NCBI RefSeq assembly: GCF_003217475.1
Contig: NZ_QJSP01000014.1
Span: 105,855 to 169,854 of the forward strand
Length of the DNA: 64,000 nt
Direction of reading: 5' to 3'
Origin: Williamsia limnetica
GTDB taxonomy: Bacteria; Actinomycetota; Actinomycetes; Mycobacteriales; Mycobacteriaceae
The notes beneath the pieces were generated by a model. That model was not told the origin of the DNA. It did no database searches and saw nothing but the letters and a program-made list of their open reading frames with translations. This document shows positions 8,418 through 19,047 of the stretch, piece by piece. The number at the start of each line of letters is the position of its first letter. Within the stretch, counting starts at the first letter, position 1. The translations under genes were made by a program, and so were the position numbers.

Positions 8418-9887
8418 ATGTCGAGATTTGTTGACCGCGTAACGATCCACGCGACCGCGGGCAACGGGGGACATGGCTGCTCGTCAGTGCACCGCGAGAA
8501 GTTCAAACCGCTTGGCGGACCCGATGGCGGCAACGGTGGTAATGGCGGCGACGTCACCCTCGTGGTCGACCCGCAGGTTCACACGCTGCTCGACTTCCAC
8601 TTCCATCCCCACGCGAAAGCCGGGAACGGTCGTCCGGGTGCAGGTGCCAATCGTGACGGCTCCAACGGGGAACCGTTGATCCTCCCCGTTCCCGACGGCA
8701 CCATGGTCCTCGATGCCGAGGGTCGGCTGCTCGCTGATCTGGTCGGTGAGGGCACCACTTTCGCGGCCGCGTCAGGAGGTCGCGGTGGCCTGGGCAACGC
8801 CTCGCTCGCGTCCAGGGCGCGGAAGGCGCCCGGTTTCGCGCTCAATGGCGAGGAAGGTGAGGTCCGCGAGCTCGTTCTCGAACTCAAGTCCGTCGCAGAC
8901 GTCGGGTTGGTGGGTTTCCCGTCGGCGGGCAAGTCCTCGCTCGTGTCCGTGCTGTCGGCGGCCAAGCCCAAAATTGCTGATTACCCGTTCACCACCCTTC
9001 GACCCAACCTCGGTGTGGTCAACAGTGGTTCGGATGTGTTCACCATCGCCGATGTCCCCGGTCTGATCCCGGGTGCATCCGAGGGTCGCGGTCTCGGCCT
9101 CGACTTCCTGCGGCATCTCGAGCGATGTGCGGTCCTGGCACACGTGGTCGACTGCGCCACCCTGGAGCCCGGCCGTGACCCGATCACCGACATCGACGTG
9201 CTCGAAGGTGAACTGGCGGCCTATCAGCCTGCACTGCAGTCCGATACCGGGCTGGGCGAGCTGGCGAACCGGCCTCGTGTGGTCATCCTGAACAAGATCG
9301 ACGTTCCGGACGCCGCAGAACTGGCCGAGATGGTGACCGCGGAACTGTCGGAGCGCGGCTGGCCGGTGTTCTCGATCTCGGCCGTCACCCACAAGGGCCT
9401 GAAAGAACTCACCTACGCTCTCGCCGATCTGGTACGGCAGTACCGCATCGATCACCCCAAGCCGATCGCTCGACGCCCGGTGATCCGACCGGTCGCGACC
9501 GACGACAACGGCTTCTCGATCATCTCGGATCCGGCCGAGCCGGGCGGGTTCATCGTCCGTGGCGTACGCCCGGAACGTTGGATCAAGCAGACCCAGTTCA
9601 GCAACGACGAGGCCGTCGGGTATCTCGCCGACCGGCTCAACCGTCTCGGCGTCGAGGCCGAGCTGATCAAACTGGGCGCCGAAGCGGGCTGTTCGGTGAC
9701 CATCGGAGAAGTGACCTTCGAATGGGAACCCATGACCCCGGTGGCCGAGGACTTCCCGATGAGCGGGCGTGGATCCGACATCAGGCTCGATCGCCCCGAA
9801 CGCATCGGCGCCACGGACCGGAAGATCGCCCGGCGTCTGCGTCGCGGCCTGGACCCCGAACTCGAGGAACCCGACGATCGTGGATAG
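8418..9887 (+). CDS. obg: GTPase Obg/CgtA
   Basis: A 489-residue ribosome-associated GTPase involved in 50S assembly and stress control. The glycine-rich OBG fold occupies about residues 1-158 ([24 protein letters not shown]). The G domain follows with P-loop [21 protein letters not shown] and NKID. The C-terminal OCT domain ([17 protein letters not shown]) is followed by a charged tail. Length matches actinobacterial Obg. Its end overlaps the proB start by 8 bp. Confidence 0.97.
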   Translation: MSRFVDRVTIHATAGNGGHGCSSVHREKFKPLGGPDGGNGGNGGDVTLVVDPQVHTLLDFHFHPHAKAGNGRPGAGANRDGSNGEPLILPVPDGTMVLDAEGRLLADLVGEGTTFAAASGGRGGLGNASLASRARKAPGFALNGEEGEVRELVLELKSVADVGLVGFPSAGKSSLVSVLSAAKPKIADYPFTTLRPNLGVVNSGSDVFTIADVPGLIPGASEGRGLGLDFLRHLERCAVLAHVVDCATLEPGRDPITDIDVLEGELAAYQPALQSDTGLGELANRPRVVILNKIDVPDAAELAEMVTAELSERGWPVFSISAVTHKGLKELTYALADLVRQYRIDHPKPIARRPVIRPVATDDNGFSIISDPAEPGGFIVRGVRPERWIKQTQFSNDEAVGYLADRLNRLGVEAELIKLGAEAGCSVTIGEVTFEWEPMTPVAEDFPMSGRGSDIRLDRPERIGATDRKIARRLRRGLDPELEEPDDRG

Positions 9888-10983
9888 TGTTACTCGGCAA
9901 CGTATCTCGGGTGCACGCAGTGTTGTCGTCAAAATCGGTTCGTCGGCTCTGACAGAGTTGGCCACCGGCTTGGACACCGGTCGGCTCGACGCCCTCGCCG
10001 ACGCGATCGAAACTCGGATGCGTGCCGGTTCGGATGTCATCGTGGTCTCGTCCGGCGCCATCGGTGCCGGTATCGCGCCGTTGGGATTGAAGACACGGCC
10101 GCAGGATCTGGCGACCAAACAAGCCGCGGCCAGTGTCGGCCAGTTGGCGCTGGCTCACGCCTGGAACACGTCTTTCGCCCGTTACGACCGAACGGTCGGG
10201 CAGGTGTTGCTGACGGCCCACGACGTATCGCTGCGCGCTCACCATGCAAACGCCCAGCGGACCCTCGACAGGTTGCGTTCGCTCGGTGCGGTCGCGATCG
10301 TGAACGAGAACGACACGGTGGCCACCAACGAGATCCGGTTCGGCGACAACGATCGACTCGCGGCCCTGGTGGCCCACCTGGCGGGAGCCGATGCGCTCGT
10401 TCTGCTGTCGGACGTGGACGGTCTGTACGACGGCGATCCTCGCAAGGGCGATGCGACCCTGATCCCGGAGGTCGACGGACCCGAGGATCTCGATGGGGTC
10501 ATCGCCGGCACCGGTGGTGCGCTGGGCACCGGAGGAATGGCGTCGAAGCTGTCTGCAGCGCGGCTGGCCGCCGACGCCGGTTTGCCTGTGTTGCTGGCTG
10601 CAGCTGCCGATGCCGATGCTGCACTGACCGACGCATCGGTCGGCACTGCCTTTGCGCCTCGAGCGCAACGACTTTCGGCACGTAAATTCTGGGTCAGGCA
10701 CGCCGCGGAGGCCACCGGCCGACTCGTACTCGATGACGGTGCCGTGCATGCCGTGTCCACGGCACGGCGCTCTCTGCTGTCTGCGGGGATCGTCGCCGTC
10801 GCCGGACGATTTTTCGGCGGCGATGTCGTCGACCTCGCCGATCAGACCGGCCAGGTCAGGGCACGTGGAGTGGTGGCCTACGACGCCTCGGAGGTCGGTG
10901 AGATGCTCGGCAAGTCGAGCAGCGCACTCCCGGCTGATCTGCGCCGCCCCGTCGTCCACGCCGACGACCTGGTGACGCTGTGA
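9880..10983 (+). CDS. proB: Glutamate 5-kinase
   Basis: A 367-residue kinase for the first step of proline synthesis (glutamate to glutamyl-5-phosphate). The amino-acid kinase domain starts at [13 protein letters not shown] and includes VSSGAIGAG and [19 protein letters not shown]-terminal PUA domain follows (residues about 280-367). GTG at 9880 gives the homologous N-terminus; a longer frame from 9769 lies inside obg and is rejected. The 8-bp overlap with obg suggests coupling. proA is not beside it here. Confidence 0.95.
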   Translation: MDSVTRQRISGARSVVVKIGSSALTELATGLDTGRLDALADAIETRMRAGSDVIVVSSGAIGAGIAPLGLKTRPQDLATKQAAASVGQLALAHAWNTSFARYDRTVGQVLLTAHDVSLRAHHANAQRTLDRLRSLGAVAIVNENDTVATNEIRFGDNDRLAALVAHLAGADALVLLSDVDGLYDGDPRKGDATLIPEVDGPEDLDGVIAGTGGALGTGGMASKLSAARLAADAGLPVLLAAAADADAALTDASVGTAFAPRAQRLSARKFWVRHAAEATGRLVLDDGAVHAVSTARRSLLSAGIVAVAGRFFGGDVVDLADQTGQVRARGVVAYDASEVGEMLGKSSSALPADLRRPVVHADDLVTL

Positions 10984-11013
10984 TTCGGGGTTCGACCAAC
11001 GACGATCGTCGGT

Positions 11014-11907
11014 TCAGACCAGCGACGTCAGTACCTGAGAGCACGGACCGTCGATCTTCATCGTAGCCAGCTCGTCTCCGCGGGTGTGGCCGCGATTGAC
11101 GATGAAGACCGGCTTACCGGTTCGTCTGGCGTGGCGAACGAATCGCAGCCCGCTCATCACCGTCAGCGACGAACCCAGAACCAGTAGGGCGTCTGCATCG
11201 TCGACCATCGAAAACCCCTGCGTGACAACAGACTTTGACACGCTTTCACCAAAGTAGACGATGTCGGGTTTGAGGATGCCGCCGCACACCTGACAGTCGA
11301 TCATGGTGAAGTCGGTGGTGTCGGCAACGACAACATCCGCGTCGGGCGCGACTTCGATGGCGCCGCGGCCTCGGATTCGGCTGACGAAGTCGGCGTTGGC
11401 AGGCTCGAGTAGGTCGGCGAGATGATGGCGGGAGATCTGGTGGTCGCAACGCAGGCATCTCACGCGTCCGTAGGAACCGTGGAGTTCGAGAACGGCGCGG
11501 TTCCCGGCCTTGAGGTGCAGCATGTCGACATTCTGGGTGATCACTCCGCTGAGCGCGCCACGTCGTTCCAGCGCCGCGAGGGCGCGATGGCCTGCGTTGG
11601 GGAGTGCTGAATCCATATGCCGCCAGCCGAGGTGATTGCGGGCCCAGTAATGGCGGCGGAACTCGGCCGTGCTCAAGAACATGTCGATGGTCATGGGGGC
11701 CCGGGCAGGGGTGCCCGGGCTCCGATAGTCGGGGATGCCCGAATCCGTCGAGATGCCGGCGCCGGTCAGCGCGAGGGTGCGTCCACCGGACAGCAGTTCG
11801 CCGAGCCGGTCGATGCGGTCGGGCAGGTCCGGGTCGGGCGTCGTCGGCTGGGCTGGTGCCCACTGAACGGGGCGAGTACGCACTTCATCCACAGTACCGG
11901 CACTCAC
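11014..11907 (-). CDS. Sir2-family NAD-dependent protein deacylase
   Basis: A 297-residue sirtuin. The NAD site is shown by LALTGAGISTDSGIPDYR and ITQNVDMLH, the catalytic histidine by LELHGSYGRV, and the structural zinc by CLRCD and CQVCGG pairs. It would remove acyl groups from lysines using NAD in the cytoplasm. It is convergent with proB (30-bp gap). The first 30 residues are a nonconserved proline-rich leader, so a later start is possible, though none is clearly better than the GTG at 11907. Confidence 0.92.
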   Translation of the reverse strand: MSAGTVDEVRTRPVQWAPAQPTTPDPDLPDRIDRLGELLSGGRTLALTGAGISTDSGIPDYRSPGTPARAPMTIDMFLSTAEFRRHYWARNHLGWRHMDSALPNAGHRALAALERRGALSGVITQNVDMLHLKAGNRAVLELHGSYGRVRCLRCDHQISRHHLADLLEPANADFVSRIRGRGAIEVAPDADVVVADTTDFTMIDCQVCGGILKPDIVYFGESVSKSVVTQGFSMVDDADALLVLGSSLTVMSGLRFVRHARRTGKPVFIVNRGHTRGDELATMKIDGPCSQVLTSLV

Positions 11908-11923
11908 CAGCTATCCACGCGGG

Positions 11924-11962
11924 CAAAGGCCCGGCACCCTGATCAGGGGTGCCGAGCCTTTG
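11924..11962 (-). terminator. Strong hairpin downstream of the ectoine operon
   Basis: CAAAGGC (11924-11930) pairs with GCCTTTG (11956-11962), and CGGCACCC (11932-11939) with GGGTGCCG (11947-11954). One mismatch separates the two stems and the tip is TGATCAG. It lies past the 3' end of ectC on the minus strand and just ahead of the sirtuin gene, so it probably ends the ect transcript. Confidence 0.65.
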
Positions 11963-12096
11963 TGGGTTCGGCCGTCGGAGGTGTGCGCGGCGACGGTTCG
12001 GGGGCGGGCGAACCTGGTGTCTTCGTGTAAACGCCAGGCCAGCGCTACCCGGCGAAGGCCCGGCCGCGAACTGCGCGCGCGTGGGGCCGAACCCCG

Positions 12097-12495
12097 TCAG
12101 GTGCCGACGGTCACGAGGGGGTAGACCCCGTTTTCGTCGTGCGTTTCGTTGCCGACGACGGGTGGGTTGAACACGCACAGCATGACCATCTGGGTATCGG
12201 CCTTTACGGTGTGCCGCTCATGGCCGTTGAGCAGGTACATGGAGCCGGGCCCCAGTGGGTAGACCTCACCGGTCTCCCTGTCGGTCAACGTGCCCTCACC
12301 TTCGACGAGCCACACGGCCTCGACGTGGTTCGCGTAGTGGAACTCGTTGACAGAGCCCGCCTTGATGGTGGTCTCGTGGAACGAGAATCCGACTTTGTCG
12401 CCGCCGAGCACGATGCGCTTGGAACGCCAGTTGCCGTTCTCTGCTTCGATGTCTCGCTCTGTGCCGGTTATTTCTTGGGTGGTGCGCACGATCAT
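12097..12495 (-). CDS. ectC: L-ectoine synthase
   Basis: A 132-residue cupin enzyme that closes N-gamma-acetyl-diaminobutyrate into the compatible solute ectoine. It begins MIVRTTQEITGTERDIEAEN and shows the cupin barrel residues around VNEFHYANHVEAVWLVEGEG and LNGHERHTVKA. It is the last gene of ectA-ectB-ectC on the minus strand, 38 bp after ectB. No ectD hydroxylase gene follows, so ectoine rather than hydroxyectoine is the expected product of this locus. Confidence 0.96.
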   Translation of the reverse strand: MIVRTTQEITGTERDIEAENGNWRSKRIVLGGDKVGFSFHETTIKAGSVNEFHYANHVEAVWLVEGEGTLTDRETGEVYPLGPGSMYLLNGHERHTVKADTQMVMLCVFNPPVVGNETHDENGVYPLVTVGT

Positions 12496-12533
12496 GTGGT
12501 GAAATCCTTTCGATAGCTCAGATTTCGGCGTAA

Positions 12534-13811
12534 TCAGGAGTTGAGGACCTCGGCGGTGGCCTGTCCGAGGATGGCCAAGCCCTGGTCGAGTTCCTCGTTG
12601 GTGATGGTCAGTGGAGGCAGCAACTTCACGACCTCATCCGACGGTCCGGACGTCTCCGCCAGCAGCCCACGGTCGTACGCGAGGCCGCAGACCTTGGCGG
12701 CTGCGTCGGCATCTTCGAAGACCAGGCCCTGCACCATGCCGCGGCCACGAGTGCTGATGCCCTGGTGTGCACTGCACAGCGAGATGAAGAAGTCGCGGAT
12801 GCGCTCGCCCTTGGCGATGACCTCTTTTTCGAAGGTGTCGTCCGACCAGTACTCTTCGATCGCCCTCTTTGCAGTGACGAAGGCCGGGTTGTTACCGCGG
12901 AAGGTGCCGTTGTGCTCGCCCGGGCCCCAGACGTCCAGTTCGGGTTTGAACAGGGTCAGGGCCATGGGCATCCCGTAGCCGCCGATCGACTTCGACAGTG
13001 TCACTATGTCCGGCTGGATTCCCGCAATCTCGAAGGAGAAGAACGGGCCGGTGCGTCCGCAACCCATCTGCACATCGTCGACGATCAGCAGGATCTCCCG
13101 ACGCTTGCACAGCTCGGCCAGGGCCTGGAGCCATTCGGGCCGTGCGACATTCACGCCGCCCTCGCCTTGGACCGTCTCGACAATCACGGCCGCAGGCCGG
13201 TTGAGGCCGCTGCCCGAGTCGTCGAGAACCCGCTCGAACCAGCTGAAATCCTCGACCACTCCGTCGAAGTAGTTGTCGAAGGGCATCGGGGTGGCGTGCA
13301 CCAGCGGGATCCCTGCGCCTGCACGCTTCATCGAGTTACCGGTGACGGACAGCGAGCCCAGAGTCATTCCGTGGAATGCATTGGTGAAGTTGATGATCGA
13401 TGTTCGACCGGTCACCTTCCTCGCGAGCTTGAGTGCGCTCTCGACAGCGTTGGTCCCGGTCGGTCCGGGGAACTGGACCTTGTAGTCGAGCCCGCGGGGG
13501 GCGAGTATCTTGTCCTGGAACGTCTGCAGGAACTCGCCTTTGGCGACGGTCGACATGTCGAGTCCGTGAGTGATCCCGTCGCTCTCGATGTAGTCGAGCA
13601 GCGCAGCCTTCAGGATCGGGTTGTTGTGCCCGTAGTTCAAGGCGCCGGCACCTGCGAAGAAGTCGAGGTATTGCTTGCCGTCGCGGTCGGTCAGCCACGC
13701 GCCCTTCGCCGTGGTGAAGATCGCGGGCCAGCCGCGGCTGTAGCTGCGGACCTCGGACTCGCGGGTCTCGAATATGTTGCTGGAAAAGGTTTCTTGAACA
13801 GATGCAGTCAT
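12534..13811 (-). CDS. ectB: Diaminobutyrate--2-oxoglutarate transaminase
   Basis: A 425-residue class III PLP aminotransferase that makes L-2,4-diaminobutyrate from aspartate semialdehyde with glutamate as amino donor. The PLP lysine is in [13 protein letters not shown]. Other hallmarks are [34 protein letters not shown] and [11 protein letters not shown]. It is the middle gene of the ectoine operon, 178 bp after ectA and 38 bp before ectC. GAGGACGAAATGAC supplies the ribosome site for the ATG at 13811. Confidence 0.96.
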   Translation of the reverse strand: MTASVQETFSSNIFETRESEVRSYSRGWPAIFTTAKGAWLTDRDGKQYLDFFAGAGALNYGHNNPILKAALLDYIESDGITHGLDMSTVAKGEFLQTFQDKILAPRGLDYKVQFPGPTGTNAVESALKLARKVTGRTSIINFTNAFHGMTLGSLSVTGNSMKRAGAGIPLVHATPMPFDNYFDGVVEDFSWFERVLDDSGSGLNRPAAVIVETVQGEGGVNVARPEWLQALAELCKRREILLIVDDVQMGCGRTGPFFSFEIAGIQPDIVTLSKSIGGYGMPMALTLFKPELDVWGPGEHNGTFRGNNPAFVTAKRAIEEYWSDDTFEKEVIAKGERIRDFFISLCSAHQGISTRGRGMVQGLVFEDADAAAKVCGLAYDRGLLAETSGPSDEVVKLLPPLTITNEELDQGLAILGQATAEVLNS

Positions 13812-13989
13812 TTCGTCCTCCGAGGGTGCGAAAATTCAGTCGTAGATTCGACTGTTGGGCAGCCGTCTTTCGACTGATGAACAAAGTGCAGGCGGGTGGG
13901 CGGGTGGCTTCCGGCCCTCCCGGGAACGACCGGTTACAGGTCGTGAAGGGTCGACCCGGTAGGTCGGCCGCTATCGCGAGCAAGAATGG

Positions 13990-14511
13990 TCAGCGTCGCG
14001 GGGCGACGATGTACAGATCTTCTGCTTCGTGGTCATCCGGAAAGTCGTTGGGAGAGAACAAATCTTCCCGACGGAAATCCATTCCGCGACGTTCGGCCAG
14101 ACCTGCGAACAAGGCCTGCGAGGCGGTGTTGTCCGGGCTGATGGTGGTGTGCAGGGTGGTGATGCCGCGAGGTTCCAGTCGGTCCATCAACTGGCTGAGC
14201 ATCTTTCCGGCCAGGCCGAGTCCCCGCTGGTCGGCGTCGACAGCTACCTGCCACACCATGACCACGTCGGGAAGTTGAGGGCGCAGGTAGCCGGTCACGA
14301 ATCCGACCACTTTGCCGTCCACTTCGGCGACCACTGACGTCTGGGCGTAATCCTGACACCACAGGAGGTAGGCGTAACTCGAGTTCAGATCGAGAACTTT
14401 CGAGTCACGGGCGATTTCCCAGAGCCGGACTCCGTCGGAAACCTTTGGCTTACGAAATGCCACCGCGTCCGGCGCGGCGGTTAGGGTAGCGCTGATCTGA
14501 GTTGGGCTCAT
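13990..14511 (-). CDS. ectA: Diaminobutyrate acetyltransferase
   Basis: A 173-residue GNAT acetyltransferase that makes N-gamma-acetyl-diaminobutyrate from acetyl-CoA. The acetyl-CoA loop is VDADQRGLGLAGKM. I choose the ATG at 14511 over the TTG at 14523, because the predicted -10 box (14522-14527) overlaps the TTG and would place the transcript start only about four bases before the ATG. It is the first gene of ectABC, divergent from rsmD. Confidence 0.94.
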   Translation of the reverse strand: MSPTQISATLTAAPDAVAFRKPKVSDGVRLWEIARDSKVLDLNSSYAYLLWCQDYAQTSVVAEVDGKVVGFVTGYLRPQLPDVVMVWQVAVDADQRGLGLAGKMLSQLMDRLEPRGITTLHTTISPDNTASQALFAGLAERRGMDFRREDLFSPNDFPDDHEAEDLYIVAPRR

Positions 14512-14521
14512 ATCGATTTTC

Positions 14522-14550
14522 AAGTTAACAAGGCATCACACCAATGTCAC
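14522..14550 (-). promoter_or_regulatory. Promoter of the ectoine operon
   Basis: Read on the minus strand, GTGACA (14550-14545) and TAACTT (14527-14522) are spaced by 17 bases, close to a housekeeping promoter. Transcription would start near 14515, making the ectA mRNA almost leaderless at the ATG at 14511. Confidence 0.5.
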
Positions 14551-14697
14551 CCACGTGCGGAAATTGGTGCCGAAAGCACCCCCGTAAGCCCTGCTCAACG
14601 GTGCTTTGTGAGGTGGGTCACAAATACTTGATCTGTTCAACCATTGCAGACGCGTCCCGGTGTGGATCCGGGGGTGGACACCCCGGACAATGGGCGC

Positions 14698-15276
14698 ATG
14701 ACCCGCATCATTGCCGGCGTCGCCCGGGGTAGACGATTGTCGGTACCCGAGACGGGTACGCGGCCCACCACCGATCGTGTCCGGGAAGCAGTCTTCAACA
14801 TCCTTGCGGCCCGCCTCGACTTCGAGGGGGCTGCCGTCCTCGACCTGTTCGCAGGGTCGGGAGCGCTGGGGCTCGAAGCGCTCTCGCGCGGCGCCGCATC
14901 CGTGGTCCTGGTCGAGTTCGACGGCAAGGCGGCAAAGGTGATCACCGAGAACATCCGGGCCACCGGCCTCGCCGGAGCCGTCCTCGCGCGTCGGCGGGTG
15001 GCGGACCATCTTCGGAAGTCCGGGTCAGTCGCTGACATCGTGTTCGCCGATCCGCCCTACGACCTACCGGACGAGCAACTGTCCGAGCTGTTGCGCATGC
15101 TCGGCGGAGGGAGCGTCGCCGAGGGTGGGCTCGTGGTCCTAGAGCGAGCTGCCCGCAGCGCCCCGACTCCGTGGCCCGAGCAGTTCGGCCAGGTCGAGGT
15201 GCGTCGGTACGGCGAGACCCGCGTCGAGCTGGCTCAATTCGCGTCCTTGGTCGAAGGTGCGCACACACCGGGCTGA
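14698..15276 (+). CDS. rsmD: 16S rRNA (guanine(966)-N(2))-methyltransferase
   Basis: A 192-residue SAM-dependent methyltransferase that modifies G966 of 16S rRNA. It shows the SAM site VLDLFAGSGALGLEALSRG and the catalytic DPPY motif (FADPPYDLP). ATG at 14698 gives the usual N-terminus TRIIAGVARGRRL; an in-frame extension to 14644 is not conserved. It is followed 13 bp later by coaD, as in most actinobacteria. Confidence 0.95.
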   Translation: MTRIIAGVARGRRLSVPETGTRPTTDRVREAVFNILAARLDFEGAAVLDLFAGSGALGLEALSRGAASVVLVEFDGKAAKVITENIRATGLAGAVLARRRVADHLRKSGSVADIVFADPPYDLPDEQLSELLRMLGGGSVAEGGLVVLERAARSAPTPWPEQFGQVEVRRYGETRVELAQFASLVEGAHTPG

Positions 15277-15282
15277 TAACTT
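15277..15282 (+). promoter_or_regulatory. -10 element for leaderless coaD
   Basis: TAACTT lies seven bases before the coaD ATG and begins directly after the rsmD stop codon. It could drive a leaderless coaD mRNA in addition to read-through from rsmD. Confidence 0.4.
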
Positions 15283-15289
15283 GGCAGCC

Positions 15290-15763
15290 ATGTCCGGAGC
15301 CGTGTGTCCAGGATCTTTCGACCCGGTGACCTCCGGTCACCTCTTCGTGTTCGAGCGTGCCGCTGCCCGTTTCGACGAATTGGTGATCCTTGTGACCGTC
15401 AATCCGAAGAAGAGTGGGCTGTTCAGCATCGAGGAAAGACTCGACCTGATCAGAGAGACCACTGCGCACCTGCCGAATGTTCGCGTCGACAGCTGGCAGG
15501 GTCTGCTCGTCGACTTCGTGCGTGAGCAGGGCCTCGACACCATCGTCAAGGGGTTGCGAGGGGCCGTCGACTTCGAGTACGAACTGCCGATGGCTCAGAT
15601 GAACCGGGATCTGACGGGTGCGGAGACGCTCTTCCTGCTCACCGACCCGCGGCTGGCGCATGTCTCCAGTTCGCTGGTGAAAGAGGTCGCGCGACTCGGT
15701 GGCGGGGTGGAAGATTTTCTGCCACCGGCGGTGCACCGGCAACTGATGGCGAAACTTCTCTGA
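15290..15763 (+). CDS. coaD: Pantetheine-phosphate adenylyltransferase
   Basis: A 157-residue nucleotidyltransferase-fold enzyme that adenylates 4'-phosphopantetheine to dephospho-CoA. The N-terminal CPGSFDPVTSGHL carries the TxGH nucleotide-binding motif, and the C-terminal SSSLVKEVARLGG is also typical. ATG at 15290 matches homologues; an upstream frame to 15257 overlaps rsmD and is rejected. Length is normal. Confidence 0.97.
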   Translation: MSGAVCPGSFDPVTSGHLFVFERAAARFDELVILVTVNPKKSGLFSIEERLDLIRETTAHLPNVRVDSWQGLLVDFVREQGLDTIVKGLRGAVDFEYELPMAQMNRDLTGAETLFLLTDPRLAHVSSSLVKEVARLGGGVEDFLPPAVHRQLMAKLL

Positions 15764-15975
15764 CGAACGTCGCCGCTGACGTCGATTCTCTCCTTTCACC
15801 GGGTATGCGCTGCGCAATCGTCTTACCGTAGAACCGACACACCGGCCCGCTTGCGGCGTCACAGGCGCAACATTGGGCACAATAGTCACAGAATTAACAC
15901 CAACCACTGATCGCACTGTGACGAGGACGAGTCGACCTGGCTCGTTCGACATGTGCGGCGAGGAGTGAGGTAGCT

Positions 15976-16749
15976 GTGTACCGGGTTTTCGAAGCACTGG
16001 ACGAACTGGGCGCCATCGTCGAAGAAGCGCGCAGTGTTCCGATGACAGCGGGTTGCGTCGTGCCTCGTGGCGACGTCCTCGAACTGCTCGACGACGTCAA
16101 GGACGCCATACCTGGTGATCTCGACGACGCGCAGGATGTCCTCGACCAGCGAGACAAGCTGATCGGCGATGCGCGGATGCATGCCGACACCATGGTCGGT
16201 GAAGCCACCGCGGAGGCCGACTCGACGCTGGCGCACGCCAGGTCCGAGGCCGATCGCGTGCTGTCGGAGGCGAAATCTGCGGCTGACCGGATGGTCGCCG
16301 AGGCGCAGTCGCACTCGGGACAATTGCTGTCCGACGCCACCGCCGAGGCGGAACGAATCGGATCGGCGGCGCATCGCGAGTACGAGTCAGTGACCGGACG
16401 GGCGCATGCCGAGGCCGAACGCATGATCGAATCTGGAAATGCGAACTACGAGCGTTCGGTGGCCGAGGGGATCGCTGAGCAGCAACGTCTCGTGTCCGAG
16501 ACCGAGGTCGTGCAAGCTGCGCGGGCGGAATCGGAGCGGGTCATCGACGCTGCGCATGCCGAATCGGACCGCCTCCGGGGCGAGTGCGACGTCTACGTCG
16601 ACAACAAGCTTGCTGAGTTCGAGGAGTTGCTGACCGGGACGATCCGTTCGGTCAACCGTGGGCGTCAGCAGCTGCGGACCGGGGCAGGCGTGCACGACTA
16701 CGCCGAGCACGTCCGGCGCGGTGACTTCGGTACCGGAATGGCCGTCTGA
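15976..16749 (+). CDS. sepIVA: SepIVA-type DivIVA domain cell-division protein
   Basis: A 257-residue protein that opens with YRVFEALDELGAIVEEARSVPMTAGCVVPRGDVLELLDD and is followed by a long alanine/glutamate-rich coiled coil (AEADSTLAHARSEADRVLSEAK and similar) to about residue 215. This layout and its place before DUF177-rnc-mutM match the mycobacterial septation factor SepIVA, a DivIVA-like protein at the septum and subpolar region. GTG at 15976 is the start. A GGCACAAT box lies about 95 bp upstream. The role here is inferred from synteny and coiled-coil design. Confidence 0.85.
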   Translation: MYRVFEALDELGAIVEEARSVPMTAGCVVPRGDVLELLDDVKDAIPGDLDDAQDVLDQRDKLIGDARMHADTMVGEATAEADSTLAHARSEADRVLSEAKSAADRMVAEAQSHSGQLLSDATAEAERIGSAAHREYESVTGRAHAEAERMIESGNANYERSVAEGIAEQQRLVSETEVVQAARAESERVIDAAHAESDRLRGECDVYVDNKLAEFEELLTGTIRSVNRGRQQLRTGAGVHDYAEHVRRGDFGTGMAV

Positions 16750-16850
16750 CCCGCCTTTACGGCCGCTGCCGCCTCGACCGCCGCCCGGCCACGGGTTGAC
16801 GCGGTCGCAGATTACGGCCTTCGGAGTTCAGGGGCGTATCGTGGTTCCTT

Positions 16851-17438
16851 GTGTCGCAGCGCGAAAGCAAACAATCACGCCACGATCGCACCATCGATGG
16901 CCCCTTCACCCTGGACATACGAAGTCTGGGACGGCGGGCCGGTTCGATGCGAGAGGTGCATCGTGCCATCACCCCTGCCCCCCGGATCGGATTGGACATG
17001 ATCGCGATCCCGGCAGGCAGCGACGTGGATCTCGATCTGCGTCTGGAGGCCGTCTCGGAGGGCGTCCTCGTCACCGGCTGTGTCAGCGGGGAGACCGAGG
17101 GCCAGTGCGTTCGATGCCTGGAGCCCATCGCAGGTACCGCCAGTGTCTACGTCACCGAGCTGTATGCCTACCCGAACAGCGCAACCGAACAGACGACTGA
17201 TGCCGAGGACGTGCACCGGATCGTCGATGACAAGATCGATCTCGAACAAGCCGTGGTCGATGCCGTCGCACTCGATCTGCCGAACACCCCGCTGTGCCGC
17301 CCGGATTGCCCGGGACTGTGCCCGGAGTGCGGGATCCGGCTGGACGTCGCAGAGGCCGGTCATCATCATGACGTCATCGATCCGCGGTGGGCAGAACTGG
17401 CGTCGAAGTTTGCCGAAGAACCCGAGTCGAAAAAGTGA
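16851..17438 (+). CDS. DUF177 (YceD) family zinc-binding protein
   Basis: A 195-residue DUF177 protein. The family is tied to 23S rRNA or ribosome maturation, with the exact role unclear. The N-terminal domain includes [16 protein letters not shown]. Paired cysteines appear in CVRCLEP and in the C-terminal cluster [13 protein letters not shown], probable zinc ligands. In many bacteria this gene precedes rpmF; here it precedes rnc with a 4-bp GTGA overlap. Confidence 0.9.
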   Translation: MSQRESKQSRHDRTIDGPFTLDIRSLGRRAGSMREVHRAITPAPRIGLDMIAIPAGSDVDLDLRLEAVSEGVLVTGCVSGETEGQCVRCLEPIAGTASVYVTELYAYPNSATEQTTDAEDVHRIVDDKIDLEQAVVDAVALDLPNTPLCRPDCPGLCPECGIRLDVAEAGHHHDVIDPRWAELASKFAEEPESKK

Positions 17439-18169
17439 CAGACAGCGTCCGTGAGGTGGCCGACGCAGACGTCGATCATGCGGATCTGCTTGCGGCGCTG
17501 AATATTTCTTTGTCAGACGAGATGCTGACACTGGCCCTGACACACAGGTCCTACGCGTATGAACATGGCAGGCTGCCCACCAATGAGCGCCTGGAGTTCC
17601 TGGGCGACTCGGTGCTCGGCGTTGTGATCACCGAGCAGCTCTACCGCACCCATCCCGATCGCCCGGAGGGCGAACTCGCGAAGATCCGAGCCAGCGTCGT
17701 GAACATGCACGCGCTCGCCGCGGTGGCCAAGGGGCTGGGACCCGGCGGACTCGGGGCGCATCTGCGACTCGGCCGTGGCGAGGAGATGACCGGCGGCCGG
17801 GACAAGGCGAGCATTCTCGCCGACGGCATGGAGGCACTCATCGGAGCCGTCCACCTCGAACACGGTCTCGAGGCGGCACGGACCACCGTGCTCGCGCTGT
17901 TCGAATCGGCGCTCAATCGGTCGGCGGCGCTCGGGGCCGGGCTCGACTGGAAGACATCGCTGCAAGAACTGACCGCCGAGAAGGGCCTCGGCGTTCCGGC
18001 GTATCAGATCACCTCGACAGGGCCCGACCACTGCAAGGAGTTCACCGCCACGGTCATGGTGGGGGGCGATTCGCTGGGATCGGGCGTCGGGCGGACCAAG
18101 AAAGAAGCCGAACAGATCGCTGCGTCCACCGCGTGGAAAGCGATCTCGGGTTCCGGAGACGATGCCTGA
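17435..18169 (+). CDS. rnc: Ribonuclease III
   Basis: A 244-residue double-strand-specific RNase for rRNA and mRNA processing. The catalytic signature [13 protein letters not shown] is at about residue 50, the second catalytic acidic cluster at [13 protein letters not shown], and a C-terminal dsRBD starts near [16 protein letters not shown] at 17435 overlaps the DUF177 stop; a longer frame from 17387 is inside DUF177. It overlaps mutM by 8 bp. Confidence 0.97.
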   Translation: MTDSVREVADADVDHADLLAALNISLSDEMLTLALTHRSYAYEHGRLPTNERLEFLGDSVLGVVITEQLYRTHPDRPEGELAKIRASVVNMHALAAVAKGLGPGGLGAHLRLGRGEEMTGGRDKASILADGMEALIGAVHLEHGLEAARTTVLALFESALNRSAALGAGLDWKTSLQELTAEKGLGVPAYQITSTGPDHCKEFTATVMVGGDSLGSGVGRTKKEAEQIAASTAWKAISGSGDDA

Positions 18170-19019
18170 ACTGCCTGAGGTGGAGGTGGTTCGCCGCGGC
18201 CTCCTCGGACATGTAGTGGGCAAACGGATCGTGGCCGTAGAGGTCCTGCACCCGCGTGCGGTGCGGCGTCAGCTCGGCGGGGCAGCAGATCTGATCGGGC
18301 TGCTGGCGGGGGCGACGGTGACGGCCGCTCGGCGACGTGGCAAGTATCTCTGGCTCGAGGCGGATCCGGCGGCGGCCACCGACCCGATCGCCATCCTCGT
18401 GCACCTCGGTATGAGCGGGCAGATGCTCGTGCAGCCCGCCGGCGCGGCCGACGAAAAGCACCTTCGCATCCGCGCGACCCTCGACGACGGCACCGAGCTG
18501 AGATTCGTCGATCAGCGAACGTTTGGTTCATGGATGGTGGACGACATCGTCGGCTTCGTTCCGGCGTCGATCGCGCACATCGCACTCGACCCCTTCGATC
18601 CCGGTTACGACCAGTCGGCTGTGGTCGATCTCCTGCGCAGCAAGCACACCGAGATCAAGCGTGCCCTCCTCGATCAGACGGTGGTGTCCGGCGTAGGGAA
18701 CATCTACGCCGACGAAGCGTTGTGGCGCAGTCGGATCCACGGTCAGCGACTGACAGACAAGCTGCCGGTCAAGGCGTTGCGAGCAGTGCTCGACAACGCT
18801 GCCGCCGTCATGTCCGAGGCCCTCGATCAGGGTGGGACGTCGTTCGACGCCCTGTACGTCAACGTCAACGGCCAATCGGGGTACTTCGAGCGTTCACTCA
18901 ACGCCTACGGTCGTGAGGACAAACCCTGTCGGCGTTGCGGTGCATTGATGCGACGAGAGCAGTTCATGAATCGCAGTTCTTTCAGTTGCCCCAAGTGTCA
19001 GATCCGCCCGCGCTGGTAG
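18162..19019 (+). CDS. mutM: Formamidopyrimidine-DNA glycosylase
   Basis: A 285-residue bifunctional glycosylase/AP lyase that removes 8-oxoguanine. The catalytic N-terminal proline is in [13 protein letters not shown]. The helix-two-turn-helix region includes [17 protein letters not shown], and the C-terminal zinc finger is [13 protein letters not shown] to CPKCQ. It overlaps rnc by 8 bp, a usual actinobacterial pairing. Confidence 0.97.
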   Translation: MPELPEVEVVRRGLLGHVVGKRIVAVEVLHPRAVRRQLGGAADLIGLLAGATVTAARRRGKYLWLEADPAAATDPIAILVHLGMSGQMLVQPAGAADEKHLRIRATLDDGTELRFVDQRTFGSWMVDDIVGFVPASIAHIALDPFDPGYDQSAVVDLLRSKHTEIKRALLDQTVVSGVGNIYADEALWRSRIHGQRLTDKLPVKALRAVLDNAAAVMSEALDQGGTSFDALYVNVNGQSGYFERSLNAYGREDKPCRRCGALMRREQFMNRSSFSCPKCQIRPRW

Positions 19020-19047
19020 CCGCGGTCGCCTCGGGCATGATCGACGC

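Noticed and set aside
9769..9879. Longer proB start inside obg
   Set aside because: The extension is out-of-frame obg sequence and not conserved; GTG 9880 gives the family N-terminus.
14512..14523. TTG start for ectA at 14523
   Set aside because: The TTG overlaps the predicted -10 box, upstream of the likely transcript start.
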